A stretch of DNA of 64,000 bases, taken from contig NW_004624865.1 of NCBI RefSeq assembly GCF_000247695.1, positions 4,797,146 through 4,861,145 on the forward strand. The letters are read 5' to 3'. Position numbers and translations under genes: made by a program. How positions within the stretch are numbered: position 1 is the first letter of the stretch; every line of letters begins with the position of its first letter. The DNA is from Heterocephalus glaber (Eukaryota; Chordata; Mammalia; Rodentia; Bathyergidae). Below, in pieces: positions 1 to 10,663 of the stretch. The notes under the pieces are model-generated. The model was not told the DNA's origin, searched no databases, and saw only the letters and a program-made list of their open reading frames with translations.

Positions 1-119
1 GCACGGGGTGCGAATCCCTTTGTGTGGCGGGGTAGCGCTGCTCTCAGTGTTTCTCCCATACTGTGCTTCTCTGTCCTAGGCTGGCAGACACTTGGACTGG
101 CCTCTCCCCCGCTTTTTGG

Positions 120-241
120 GTGTTAGGAATAAAGCTGCTCCAGAAATTCTTCCATGTTCTTTGACAAACCTTTTTCACCTCCCTTAGGCGTATACCTAAG
201 AATGAGTAGAATAGCCAAGTCAGGTGATAGTGTTTAAGTTT
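120..241 (-). mobile_element. Ancient L1 3'-end fragment, antisense
   Basis: Words such as AATAAAGCTGCT and GTATACCTAAGAATGAGTAG resemble the antisense 3' region of old mammalian L1 elements. The fragment is short and diverged. Confidence 0.4.
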
Positions 242-352
242 TAGTTCTTTGAGATGGGGCCTTATGCAGCCCAGGCTGCCCTTGAACTCGAGATCCTCCT
301 GCCTCAGCTTCCTGAGTGCTGGGATGATGGGGGTGCACCATCACATCTGGCC
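242..352 (-). mobile_element. B1-type SINE, antisense
   Basis: The antisense B1 signature CCTCCTGCCTCAGCTTCCTG and GCTGGGATGATGG are present, preceded by the GAGATGGGG/GCCCAGGCTG block. Confidence 0.8.
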
Positions 353-1016
353 CAGATTGGATTTAAATGGCGTTAGGTGCAGCCCCTCACTTGTCCTGCA
401 CAGCAGGCCCCGGTGGAGCTGAACTGATTGTCCCGAGAGCTACCCTGTCTGCAGAGCAGTGGCTCCTTCCTATGGAGATGGCTGGCAGCGGTGCCCAGTG
501 CCCCAGAACCCGGCACATGCCCGCCCACAGGAGCCCCGATTCCCACCCCACCCTCCAAGAGAAGAGGCGGGGTGAAGCCGCCTGAGTTCCGGTGCAGTCA
601 GCCAAGGCCTGGTAGCTGAGGCAAGCAGAGGGCTGAACTGAACTTTTCAGTATAAAACGTGACACCGTTGTCGCCCAGAGAGCGGGAGGAGGTTGCCCTG
701 ATGGCCCATCGGGGAGATGGTGGAGCGGGAGTAGGACCTGACGGTTGCTGCTCAGATGACCAGGCCTCAAACTGCTCAGCGGAGGGAGCTCCAGCCCTCT
801 GTGGCCCTGCACAGGGCGCCATGGCCAGGCTCGGGGCTCCAGGTGCTGCTGGCATCTTGGAGTACCATGTGCAGGGCTGCTGCCACCTGTGGGCCTCGGG
901 ACAGCGACCAGGGAGCGGGAGCTGGTGTCTCACACCCCCTGAGGTGTCCTTGGAGCCAGGCCTCCTGCCAGCTACTGGCATTGCCATTGGCATGGAGTCG
1001 GAGCTGAAGGTGCCTG

Positions 1017-1124
1017 GTTTTTTTTTGGTTTTGGGGGGTTTTTTTTTGTACCGGGGATCAAACTCGGGACCTTGTGCTTGCAAGGCAGGTGCTGAAACCA
1101 CTGAGCTAAATCCCTGGCCCTCCA
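1017..1124 (-). mobile_element. ID-like tRNA-derived SINE, antisense
   Basis: The antisense A box (CTGAGCTAAATCC) and B box (GGGATCAAACTC) plus poly(T) are intact. A perfect 10-bp target duplication AAGGTGCCTG flanks it at 1007-1016 and 1125-1134. Confidence 0.92.
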
Positions 1125-1469
1125 AAGGTGCCTGTTATGCCTTCCGGAAGCCCTGCTGTCGCTGTCGGGTGACCTGCGGGCACCTTCCCAGCCCTGGGCT
1201 GAGGTCCCTTTGGCCTGGGAGCCCGTGCCCCGCCAGCCTGGGCAGCGTCTGTGACGGCAGCTCTGTGGGCACTGGGAGCTGGGGCTCATGGAGGCCGCGC
1301 GGGGAACCTCCCTTGTGTGTGAGGAATGCGTGGTCTGGGCTTGGAAACCGAGGCCTGCTTACTCCTGGCAGGACGTAGACCCGGGCGGGGGGCGGGGTCG
1401 GCTGCAGCCTGGGACCCGCCGGGCCTGGAGCCTTCTTCCCTGCCACCCTCTCCCCGTTTTCTCTTCCAG

Positions 1470-1589
1470 TCCGAGCAGCAGAAGAAGCAGCAGGAGGCGG
1501 AGAAGCTACACCGGCTGGAGAGGAGGCAGCTGCGCCGCTCCGCTGGCCACTTGCGCTCGAGGCCCAGGAGGGGCCGCCGGTTCTTCTGA
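1470..1589 (+). CDS. NOL10: Terminal coding exon of an upstream gene, probably NOL10
   Basis: An acceptor (pyrimidine tract then CAG ending at 1469) opens a phase-0 exon that encodes 39 residues and stops at TGA 1587-1589. It begins SEQQKKQQEAEKLHRLERRQ and continues with a very basic Arg-rich tail ending RFF. The Gln/Glu/Lys start suggests a helical, charged C-terminus, as in nucleolar ribosome-biogenesis proteins. In mammals NOL10 lies upstream of ODC1 in the same orientation, so synteny supports NOL10, the homologue of the yeast small-subunit biogenesis factor Enp2. The rest of the gene lies left of the window. The gene name is an inference from synteny and tail composition; the exon itself is well supported by splice site, stop and a following poly(A) signal. 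Confidence 0.66.
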   Translation, partial: SEQQKKQQEAEKLHRLERRQLRRSAGHLRSRPRRGRRFF

Positions 1590-2055
1590 GCGCCCTCATG
1601 GGCCAGGAGGGTGATGCGAAGGTCGGGGACAGTGGTGCTGGGCGCTGCCGCCCCTTGCTCTGTTCTCCAGGTCACTGCTGTCTGCAACTTGCAGAAGAAT
1701 TGCCGTGGGCTGCAGGCTCTTCCCACACTGGGAACAGACTTCCGCCCTGGACCCTCTCCTTGCAGTGTCTGTGCCTTTGTGACAGAGCTCCCCAGGGGCG
1801 CCTGTCTGCCCCGGTCCCCCTCGGATGGCCGAGGACGATTTTGTTGACAGGCTCGCCCATTATGAGTTTGGGGGGGGTTAGAACTACTTTTATACCAGCA
1901 GTATAAATTAATGGTAATAACAATAAACGAGAAGTGGAAGCGACTGCTTATTCTTCCATTTGGCACGAGATCAGATAGGCTTTTGCTGTGGAGGTGCAAT
2001 TAGAGAGAGACTCGCTGGAGGAGACGTTTGTAAAATAAATACTTTCATTTCAGCG
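1590..2055 (+). other. NOL10: 3'UTR and poly(A) region of the NOL10-like gene
   Basis: Non-repetitive sequence follows the stop. AATAAA hexamers sit at 1922-1927 and 2034-2039, giving a 3'UTR of about 350 or 460 nt. The second is the more likely main site because T-rich sequence follows it. Confidence 0.55.
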
Positions 2056-2059
2056 ACTT

Positions 2060-3450
2060 CTCTGAGAGGGACCCTTGCCTTGAGTTAGTTTGAAAGTGAG
2101 CTTCGGTTTCGGGCGTCACTTGGAGGTGCCATGGTGAGGCCAGGTGTGCTGCCCGAGAGGCGAGGCCGGGCCAGTGGTGGTCGCCTCTCTGGGTCCTCTC
2201 CTCTCCTGCCCTCCCTGTTCCCCACAGGCAGGGACAGCATGGGTCACTGTGCCCTCTGGGGCCCACGTGCTGGCGTTTGTCCACAGGAGTGGCTGTCCCG
2301 TGGGGCTGGCGGGCACCTGGTCACAAAGCGGGAGGGGACTCCGCCTCTCTGGTGGCTGGTGACACAGTAGAGGCCGGGCCATAGAGCCTCACTCACCTGG
2401 GGCCCCACAGCCTCTGGGTTCCTGGCTCTGCTCCTCCTCCAGTCCCTGAAGGGCAGCCGAGCTGGGCTGGGTCTGCCAGGGTCAGACAGCTGCTGACTCC
2501 CGCTGGGTCCTCCGACCCACCCGTCCCCTAGCACAGTGTCCTTCCCTGCCCTGCTGCTTGCTGGTCTGTCCCCTGCCTGTGACCCAGGGAAGGACCCATC
2601 TCTCCAGGGTCTGTGCCACAAGCTGCCCCTGGGGTACCCCCATGGCCCCTGGGGCTCTGATTCCCAGCCCTGCGGCTGAGCCAGCTCCCCGGGGCCTTTC
2701 ATTGGTGGGGTAGGGTGGCTGTGGAGACAGGAAGTGTTCAGGGACATCGGGCCTGGCGCTGCTGCCCTCCGCACAGCGACCTCCCCAGGGGCATCTGTGG
2801 CCACGAAGGTCTGCGACTCCTGGCCCACGAGCCTCTCTGCCACTATACTGGGGCCAGGAGGGGTCACTGTCCCAGTGACACGGAGTCCAGAGTCCCCGCC
2901 GTCTGCCCTGGACACGGCCTGCGTGTGCTGCACACGTGCACTTTCGTCTTCTCGGTGCCTGTGAGGCAGACATGTGCTGCACCCCAACTCAGTGCTCATG
3001 ACGATGATTCGTGGTGATGCACATTTCCCAAGAAAGCTCGCATCGTTCTTTTGTATACACGTCACAGTACTTGGGTATACAATAAACTTACTTAACTTTC
3101 TGCCTACTTGTGGTTCAAACTGAAATCATAGAGGACCTGAAAACCCATTTGTACAGCAGTTGGTGGTGGTCACGCCAGTAATCCCAGGATGGCTGTGGCC
3201 TTATTAAAATTTTAAAAGGTTTTGTGAGTCCTTAGTTAAACTTGCAATGCATACAGAAACCTGCCAGGCTGTTTTATTTAATTAACTGGGTTTTGAAGTA
3301 ATTTTCAAACCTGACTTTACCTTCATGGCCAGAGTTGCAAAGTCCAAAGTAGAGAATGAGTTGAGGCTTGGAGGGATGGAATTCTGCTCAGAACTCAGAG
3401 AGGACACAAGGTACTGGAATAAATAATTTGATTATTTCTCTGACATCCCT
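2060..3450. other. Repeat-poor intergenic block
   Basis: GC-rich sequence from 2060 to about 3060, then AT-richer to 3450, with no ORF I can attach to a family and no clear SINE apart from a B1 scrap near 3170-3190. I see no gene here. Confidence 0.4.
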
Positions 3451-3459
3451 AAAATGTTT

Positions 3460-3598
3460 ATATATACAAATTCTCGCTATGTAGATCCGATTGACCTGGA
3501 AGTTATTGTATAGTCCAGGCTGGCCTTGAACTCTTAGCAATCCTCTGGCCTCAGCCTCTGGACTCCTGGGATAGCAGGTGTGTGCAACCATGAATGGC
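3460..3598 (-). mobile_element. Diverged B1-type SINE, antisense
   Basis: Contains CCAGGCTGGCCTTGAACTC and GGCCTCAGCCTC in antisense order, with many mismatches. Confidence 0.7.
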
Positions 3599-4039
3599 AG
3601 TTTTTACTCTTGAACTTAATTTTTTGTTCACATGTAAATTTTTCAAAATTAATGCAATAAAAACCCCAGACATTTAATATTTGAAGGCTCTATTTTGGGG
3701 GCCCATATGCTCCCAGCAGCCCTGTCTGTTGTGAGCACATCGCTGGCGAGTGGGGTTTGTTGAAGTCCTTTCTGTCAGAGGTACTGTGGCCTGGACTGGG
3801 AGCTGCAGGGTCGCAGGCCGCAGGGTTGGAATCCGGGTCCCCCCTTTCCCCAAGGCATCCGGAAGCCGCCACACCCAACTTCCTACTGGCCAGAGCTCCG
3901 GAGGAAGTCATTACTCCTGCCAGGCCTCCACAGCCTGTCTGCAGCTGTTCCTGAGCACAGATGGGACTTCAAAGCTGTGGGGCGAGAGCCAGGCCAACCC
4001 TTTTCCTGGTGCCCTTGAGTTTCATTTATTTACTTACTT

Positions 4040-4168
4040 ATTTTTGGTTTTTTAGACAAGGTCTCTCTTTGTCCGTGTGGCCCAGGCTGGCCTTGAACTC
4101 TCGGCCATCCTCCTGTCTCGGCCTCCTGAGTATTGGGATGACAGGTGAGTGCCACCGAGCCCAGCTCT
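4040..4168 (-). mobile_element. B1-type SINE, antisense
   Basis: Antisense B1 with GCCCAGGCTGGCCTTGAAC and CCTCCTGTCTCGGCCTCC blocks and a T-rich head. Confidence 0.8.
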
Positions 4169-4624
4169 GCATTGCCTCTTGTTTGTGGTCTCTGCAGCTC
4201 TTGCCTTCACCCACTTGGTGTCTGGGGCTCTGAAGCCTTTCATCCTCTCCCTTGCACAATGTCACCTTTCTCCACGGCTCCAGAGCCGCCTATGAGACTC
4301 GTGGCCCACTGTCACCTTGAGTTGAAAATGCTCAGCAGAAAAGCGGTCCAGCCCATCCACCCACCCAGATGACCTCATCCTTGTCGTCCTCTTCCTCCTG
4401 GAGGGCAGGTTGGTGTCAGCTGTGCCCCCCAGGACCACCAACCCCCTGTGCAGCCTCCTGGTCCAGCTGAGTCTGGCTCGCTCCCGGGCCCGGACTGTGG
4501 GAAACACTAATCCTTTAATGATGAGCACTTCACACATTGAGGAGGGAGTCTGGTTCCACAGACAGTGAGGAAGCAGAGGAGCCCCGGGCTGGCCTGGGCT
4601 TGCTTGTGGTGAAGCCGCCAGTTA

Positions 4625-4748
4625 GTGGCGAAGTGACTTTGCCCAGCCGTGCCTCAGTGTCTGCATCTGTAAAATGGGTTTAAGAGGATCTGTCCCCTGG
4701 GGACTTCAGAGGGGGTTTGTGGAGATTAATGAGTGAGGTCCATTAAAC
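4625..4748 (-). repeat. MIR relic, antisense
   Basis: The run TGCCTCAGTGTCTGCATCTG then TAAAATGGG, followed by GTGGAGATTAATGAG, is the familiar antisense MIR core. Confidence 0.55.
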
Positions 4749-5104
4749 GCCCCAGAAGAAAGGCAGCTAACTACCAGGCACTATTGTAATTAGCCTGGGT
4801 TCTCCGTGCCAGGTCGAGGCTTGTTTTAAGAGGGTAACCATGACAATGGGATTGGTGGAAAAGTACGTGTTTAAAAGACACAGCCATGAATCCTGCAATG
4901 GGAAGGAAGTTTATTTTGCAGGTTTCTGTCATAGCTGGGTGCCCCAGCCCCTTAGCGGTTGTCCAGTGGTGACAGGCCCACCCCTGCTGTGGCACTCTCA
5001 GCAGCGCGGGCTGCATTGTTTTTCCTCCTGGGCACGAAGGACTTGGCGAAGTGGTCAGTTAATATCACCGCACTCTATAGACCCGGGTGGTTGTTGCTCC
5101 ATAA

Positions 5105-5238
5105 AGCCAGATGTGGTGGTGCACACCCGTCATCCCAGGACCTGGGAGGCTGAGGCAGGAGGATCCCAAGTTCAAGCCCAGCCTGGGCAACCTAGTGACT
5201 TAGTGAGACCCTGTCTCATAATAAAACAAAATAAAGTC
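5105..5238 (+). mobile_element. B1-type SINE of the B1-dID class
   Basis: Forward B1 (GGGAGGCTGAGGCAGGAGGA) with the GGGCAACCTAGTGACTTAGT segment typical of the B1-dID left arm, ending in an A-rich tail without a right arm. Confidence 0.85.
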
Positions 5239-6017
5239 AAAGGACTGGGAGCACCAAGCCTTCCGGAGGATCCCCTTGACCTCTCTTTCCGGGCCTGGAG
5301 GACGAACCCGGCCCCCGGGGATTATTGCTTCCTGTGTGTGTGGCTGAGCTTCCTTCCTGTGGCTGCCACCCCTGGGAAAGTGGGCTCCTGTATCCTGAGC
5401 AGCTAGGGTAGGAGTCCTCCCTGTTCATGGTGCAGAGGAAAATCCAGGGTAAACATGGAAAGGGGCAGTGCCCAGGGAGGGGGCTCCACCCAGACATCGG
5501 GCCACCCTGCCATTGCCGCAGTGAGACCTACAGGGGCTCAAGGATGAAGGGCGGCATTGGACTGCGGGCTGCATGGCCCATAGTGGTGTCACCTAGGTTG
5601 CTGGGCCTTGGGGGAGCAGTCCTGCGGCTGGTGAGATAGTGCGCTGCAGGGATTTGGGACCTGGGGCCCTGGGCCAAGCTCCTGTGGCTGGAACTTCATG
5701 TGATAGCCCAAGTCCCAGCAGCCTTCTTGGGCCAGGAGGGCAAGGGCTGCAGGCCAGCTCTTGGAGGCTGCAATCTGAACTTCTTGGAGAGACGTGGACA
5801 CCCCCTTTGGATCTCCCTGCCTCTCCGTGCCACATCTATCCACAGGCATATGCAAGGGGCAGTAATAGCTCTCCCGGCTGGGAGAGGCACTTTTACATCT
5901 CCGTGTTCTTTTGAGCATGAAGCTCACAGTAAGGGATCTGATTGGATTTAAATTTTTGCCATGCTCTTGTTACCCAGGGAACCATGGAATCTATATAGTG
6001 ACTTCCTGCCATCTCCG

Positions 6018-6166
6018 ACAACCCAGGCCCTTCACACTGAGATACATCTTCGGTCCTTTTTATTTTTTATTTTGCGACAGGGACCTCCCCAAATTGTCCA
6101 GGCTGGATTTGACCTTGGGATCCTCCTGCCTCAGCCTCAGTGTGCGTGTGCCACCGGGTCTGACTC
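6018..6166 (-). mobile_element. B1-dID SINE, antisense
   Basis: A worn ID arm (CACACTGAGATACATCTTCG) precedes a T-rich linker and an antisense B1 arm. Confidence 0.75.
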
Positions 6167-6489
6167 AACCCTTCCCCCATGTAGGTCACAGACAGGCCCT
6201 TCTGGAGGGATGCAGAGCTGGTTTGGGCCCAGTCTCTGCTGATGCTGATCCTGGCTGATGCTGCTTCTTAGCTCTGGCTTCCGGGCTTGGCAGCTGCTGA
6301 GGGTCAGTGTCAAGCCTGAGGGGCCATGTGGCAGGTGAGGGGACAGAAAAGACTTCCTGGAAGGAAGAGCTGGGGTGTGCCAGGCTTCTTGGGCAGCCGG
6401 GGAGGAGTTCAGGGTCCCAGAAACCAGCTGTGCTGAAGGAATACCCAGGAATAAAAACGAAATGGGACAGAGCTCCAGGAGCCATAGGC

Positions 6490-6802
6490 TGCTTTTTGTT
6501 ATTGTTGTTGTTGTTCTGGGAATTGAACCCAGAGCCTTCACGCTGAGTTATATCCCCCCACCCTTTCAATTTTTTTTTTTTTTTGGTGCTGGGGATCGAA
6601 CTCGGGTCCTTGTGCTTGCGCATCAGGCGGCGAAACAACTGAGCTAAATCCCCGGCCCTCAATTTTTTTTTTTTTTAATTTTGAGACATGGTATTGATAA
6701 ATCATTAAGTTGCCCAGGCTGGGCTCAAACTTGCAATCCTCTTGGCTCAACCTCTTGAGTGCTGGGATCACAGGTGTGTGCCACCACAGCCAACTCAAAC
6801 AC
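6490..6802 (-). mobile_element. B1-dID SINE (antisense) split by an ID-like SINE
   Basis: The right arm (about 6510-6565) and left B1 arm (about 6660-6795) of one antisense B1-dID are separated by a full antisense ID-like SINE at about 6571-6659. That insert carries the A and B boxes and sits in the T-rich linker. Confidence 0.85.
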
Positions 6803-7604
6803 ATGAACAGTTGACACATGAATAGGAGTGCGTGCACTTCCTTCCAAGGGCCACACGCCCTTTGCTACCCCTCCTGCAATGTCTCTGACAGCCTCTCAGC
6901 CACCCACAGGAGCTGCCCATTCCTAAGGGAGTAAACGGGGGCTCACAACAGCCCCCCCAGCCACTGTGTGCCCAGCTGGAATTTGAATTGGTGCCCAAGG
7001 CCCTCCCGTCTGAACTGAGCCTGCACCAGAGTAACATGGCCATGTCAGTGGGCTGCCGGGGACAGAGTGTGTCCACCAAGCTGAGCAGGATGTCCCAGGG
7101 TTACTTAAGACAGTTTTTATTCTCAGTCGTACATTTTGCATTTACTTATGGGCCACCTCATCTGAGTGATGGGAGATGCAGGATGCCGAGCCTTCCTTCT
7201 GGGAGCTGACATGTGGAAAAGTTGTGTTTGGTGCACGTCGGGGTAAAGGCTGTGGGCTCCCAGGACAGAGAATGCCCCCTTCTGGGTAGAGGTGGCATGT
7301 GAGCAGGTTTCCTGCAGGAAGCTTGGGTTGAGGTGAGCTCTGAGGCAGGAATAGGGCTGGAGAAGGCTGAGAGCAAAGGAAGAACATTCCAGAAGGAGAC
7401 ACGGAGTCAGCTATGACTCGGAGGCAAGCAGGTGTGAGGTGTGCGTGAGGAAGAACAGGCCTCCTTGGCCGGAACAGCAGAGGAGGTAATGGGGGCTGGA
7501 GGGGAGGGAGGGGAGGCTTCAGAAGGACGTGTGGAGCCTGGTGTGTGCGGGAAGATTTTTCTTTGCTTTTAAAATCTGACTAATAATGTTCCATCGTTCC
7601 TTTT

Positions 7605-7689
7605 TATTTTTTTTCCGGTACCAAGGATCGAACTCAGGACCTTGTGCTTGTGAAGCAGGCGAGGTGTCACTGAGCTACATCCCTGGCCT
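7605..7689 (-). mobile_element. ID-like SINE, antisense
   Basis: Antisense A and B boxes are present; a 14-bp target duplication with one mismatch (CCATCGTTCCTTTT / CCATCATTCCTTTT) flanks it. Confidence 0.9.
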
Positions 7690-7810
7690 CCATCATTCCT
7701 TTTGTCAGCCTGTTGTTTTCACAAACTAATTGGAGGGATTTTTAAAATATTTTTAATAAATGTACTTAAAATCCACTGATTCTCCTCATTGGCATGATTT
7801 TAGGTTAAAT

Positions 7811-7967
7811 GTGGTCAAATTATATAGTGAATGTTTAAATTCTAAAATGCATTGCAGTAAAAGACACATTGCCACGAATCCCCCTCAAAATCCCCTCCTC
7901 TCTTCGAACACACTCATCCCATCATCCTTGCTGCTGCTCTGGAGCCCTCTTTCCTGAGGGTCTTTAC
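7811..7967 (-). mobile_element. Mariner-family transposase fragment, antisense
   Basis: This segment is the near reverse complement of part of the sense fragment at 8149-8465 (GAGCCCTCTTTCCTGAGGGT pairs with its complement near 8345). It corresponds to the end of the transposase and its 3' flank. It is non-functional. Confidence 0.65.
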
Positions 7968-7987
7968 AAGTTGTGGTCAAAAATACA

Positions 7988-8146
7988 GTAACTGCTGGGC
8001 ATGGTGGCGCATGCCTGGAATCCCAACACTCAGGAGGCAGAGGCAGGAGGATCACCAGGAGTTCAAGGCTAGCCTGACCTACATACTGAGTTCAGGGCCA
8101 GTCTCAACTACAAAGCAAGATCTTGTTTCAAAAAACAAAACAAAAA
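7988..8146 (+). mobile_element. B1 SINE with internal duplication
   Basis: Forward B1 (GGCAGAGGCAGGAGGATCAC) with a duplicated second half (two GTTCA..GCCTG/CCAGT blocks) and an A-rich tail. Confidence 0.85.
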
Positions 8147-8148
8147 TA

Positions 8149-8530
8149 GTGACTGCTGCTACCGAGCATCATCCAATGGAAAGGCAGCTCATAAACACAT
8201 GATGCTGTGTCCTCATCCACCTTCGTCACTGGATCTGGCACCCTGTGACCCTGGCTCTTCCCCAAAGTCACAATGACCATGAAAGGGAGACGTTTTGAGT
8301 CCATTCAGGACATGGAGGCAGCCAGGACAGCGCAGCTAAAGACCCTCAGGACAGAGGACTCCAGAGCTGCTGCAGGAAGTGGCGAGGGTGATGGGATGAG
8401 TGTGTTCAAAGGGAGGGGAGGATTTTGAGGGGATTCATGGCGATGCGTCTTTTACTGTGATAACTTTTCAGTCATACCCACATATGTCCCAGAGCATTTT
8501 GTTGTTCCCAGGTTTTTAAAACATAGAGCT
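8149..8530 (+). pseudogene. Mariner-family (GVQW3-like) transposase C-terminal remnant
   Basis: Read forward, with frame breaks, the segment gives pieces resembling the Tc1/mariner DDD-domain end: a His-Pro-Pro ... Asp-Leu-Ala-Pro-Cys-Asp block (about 8199-8240), then KGRRFESIQD-like codons broken by stops. Stops and frameshifts make it a fossil. Four further fragments of the same family lie in the window at 7811, 19958, 37045 and 37270. The assignment rests on the PDLAPCD-type motif, not on an alignment. Confidence 0.6.
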
Positions 8531-8539
8531 ATAAAAGTC

Positions 8540-9240
8540 ATTTAGTTCACACATTATTAGTTTTTACTCTCTAAACACCCCACACAACCACAGTAACATT
8601 TCCCGACACAGTTACTTTTTCACAATGCTCAATTGCCCAAGACAAGGCACTGACTTTCTTCAGGTGATCAGAAAGGCCCATATTTTCCAGAAGGTACAGA
8701 CCCTGTGTGTCCCTGTCTCAGAAATCTGCAGGATCTGCTGTGACACCCATTGCCACCTGCACCGGAGAAACAACGGGGATATTTGGGACTCTCAGCTTCA
8801 GTTTAATATAAACTTACGCTTCACACTCATTTAGCACATTTTCTCCATTCCTCCCACCTTCCAAAGCATTGAAAAGATCCTGGTGTGTTGAAAGCTTCTG
8901 TTTTCTATCAAATTAGTGGCTCCTGTGTCTCCCTCCTTGTGCCTGGGATGAAGGCTGTGGGCTCCCTGTCTTGTAACCGGATCCTGAATTCCTTTGTCTC
9001 TGCTTAAATCCCAGTCAGACGCAGCTCTGGCTGGGGTTGCTCAGTCCCACACTGTTCCACCTGCAGGTCGCCTCCTCCACAGCCCTGCCTCAGCCATCCG
9101 GAAGAAAGGGTTTCTGTGTGAACTCAACACGGAATCGGACCTTCCCAGACATGGTGACAGCATCTACATTCAGTCATCCCCAAAGGCACCCGGGAATAAT
9201 CCATCAAACAATCGTTCAGATTTTCATTAGTGTTTTCCAG
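8540..9240. other. Unassigned intergenic sequence
   Basis: Moderately AT-rich, without SINEs. The 69-codon frame at 8625-8834 resembles nothing I recognise. It may be further DNA-transposon debris. Confidence 0.3.
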
Positions 9241-9260
9241 GTATCTTCCAAACGTGTTTT

Positions 9261-9344
9261 TGTGTTTTTTTGGTATGGGGGATTGAACTCAGGTCCTTGC
9301 GCTCGCAGGGCATGTGGCAGAACCACTGAGCTAAATCCCCGGCC
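9261..9344 (-). mobile_element. ID-like SINE, antisense
   Basis: A perfect 16-bp target duplication CTTCCAAACGTGTTTT (9245-9260 and 9345-9360) brackets an antisense element with A and B boxes, showing recent insertion. Confidence 0.93.
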
Positions 9345-9447
9345 CTTCCAAACGTGTTTTAAAAGAACGCATTTTGGTTTCTTTCCGCTTGCTGTTCCAT
9401 TATTTAATCCTGCAACCCTTTGCCACTGGGATTGCTGCCCACACTCC

Positions 9448-9618
9448 TCCAGGACTGGAGATCACTGTACCATTGAGCTACATCCCCAGCCCTTTTTTAT
9501 TTTTAATTTTGAAATGAAGTCTTGCTAAGTTGCCCAGGCTGGGCTCAAACTTGCAATCCTCCTGCCTCAGCCTCTTAGAGCTCTGGGATCACAAGCGTGT
9601 ACCACCACGCCCAGCACT
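9448..9618 (-). mobile_element. B1-dID SINE, antisense
   Basis: ID arm (CATTGAGCTACATCCCCAGC), T-rich linker, then antisense B1 arm ending CACCACGCCCAGC. Confidence 0.87.
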
Positions 9619-9639
9619 TAAACACCAATTTAATGTCTA

Positions 9640-10350
9640 GTGATTTAATTCAGTTCTGACACCACCCACCTGGTGTTAGCATCAGACCTCCTAAGTTCAA
9701 GGGTTCCCTCCACAAAACTGCCTCCAGTTCAGATGCCAGCCACGTTTAGGGCCATCCAGCTACTGCCCAGCTCACAGCAAGTCCAGGAGCCCTGGTCCTC
9801 TCGGGTCTACAAGGACGACTCCTCAAGACCAGCACATGGCAGGAACGTGTGGTTCAGCTGTCGTTCAGTACACAGGACACGGTGAATGCTGTGTGCAGGG
9901 TACATGAGCAGGCCTGCAGGTTCCAAAGTGCCAGCTGGCACCTGTCGCCTTGGAGTCTCGCTGTGCCACCCTCCCAGCACAGGGACGTCTTCACCAACTC
10001 ACGAGCCCCCAGCCTTGTCTTCGGGGGTCCACGGAAGCTTCATTACCAGAGCCCAGCACGGTGAACTGTTGACCACTCACTGATGGCTCGTCTCTAGCCC
10101 TCTCTTCCCCTCCCCTCTCTTCTCCCCAGAGGTCAGGCGGGGCTGGGGTCACAACACTCCAGCCAGGACCTAGTCCTCCTGAGGGGCAGAACCAATCCCA
10201 AAGCCACTGAGGGGACTGAGCCCTCCTCCTCTCCCCATCGCTGGAGAGATGCCAGAGGTTCTCAGGAGCTTGCACCAGGGATTGGGGAGAATGATCAGAA
10301 AAATATTATTTTAACCACAAGGACATGTACATTAGTTACTTTCTATTCTA
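9640..10350. other. Unassigned intergenic sequence, possibly LTR-derived
   Basis: No SINE and no coding gene. Scattered phrases near 9650-9850 look LTR-like, but I cannot name the family. Confidence 0.25.
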
Positions 10351-10510
10351 CATTTACAGTGAAACCTTGGATCGTGAGTAACTTGTTCTGCAAGTGTTCG
10401 GTAAGACTATGAAACATTTCTAAATAAGATTTAACTTGATAAATGAGCAGTATCTTGCGATATGAGTAGTACGTGACACCGAACATCACATGATCACAAA
10501 TAAGCAATGG

Positions 10511-10597
10511 TGGGGCGGGGATTTAGCTCAGTGGTTTCGGCACCTGCTGTGCAAGCGTGAGGACCCGAGTTCAATCCCCAGTACCAAAAAAACAAAA
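10511..10597 (+). mobile_element. ID-like SINE inside the Tigger element
   Basis: Forward A box (TTTAGCTCAGTGG) and B box (GAGTTCAATCCCC); target duplication AAGCAATGG at 10502-10510 and 10598-10606. Confidence 0.93.
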
Positions 10598-10611
10598 AAG
10601 CAATGGTTCCC

Positions 10612-10612
<1 letters not shown>

Positions 10613-10660
<48 letters not shown>
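10613..10660 (+). repeat. (CT)n microsatellite
   Basis: About 24 near-perfect TC units directly follow the ID SINE. Confidence 0.97.

Positions 10661-10663
<3 letters not shown>

Larger units (their letters stand above)
1..1469 (+). other. Last intron of the upstream (NOL10-like) gene
   Basis: The sequence left of the 1470 acceptor contains SINE and L1 relics and no convincing second exon. Open frames here are short and repeat-derived, so I read the whole stretch as intronic. Confidence 0.55.

Noticed and set aside
1288..1614. Overlapping frames around the NOL10-like exon
   Set aside because: Only the frame ending at 1589 carries the basic tail and matches the splice acceptor at 1469.
10511..10597. 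tRNA gene, because of intact A and B boxes
   Set aside because: Dozens of similar copies with poly(A) tails and target duplications show these are tRNA-derived SINEs; the cloverleaf is not maintained.
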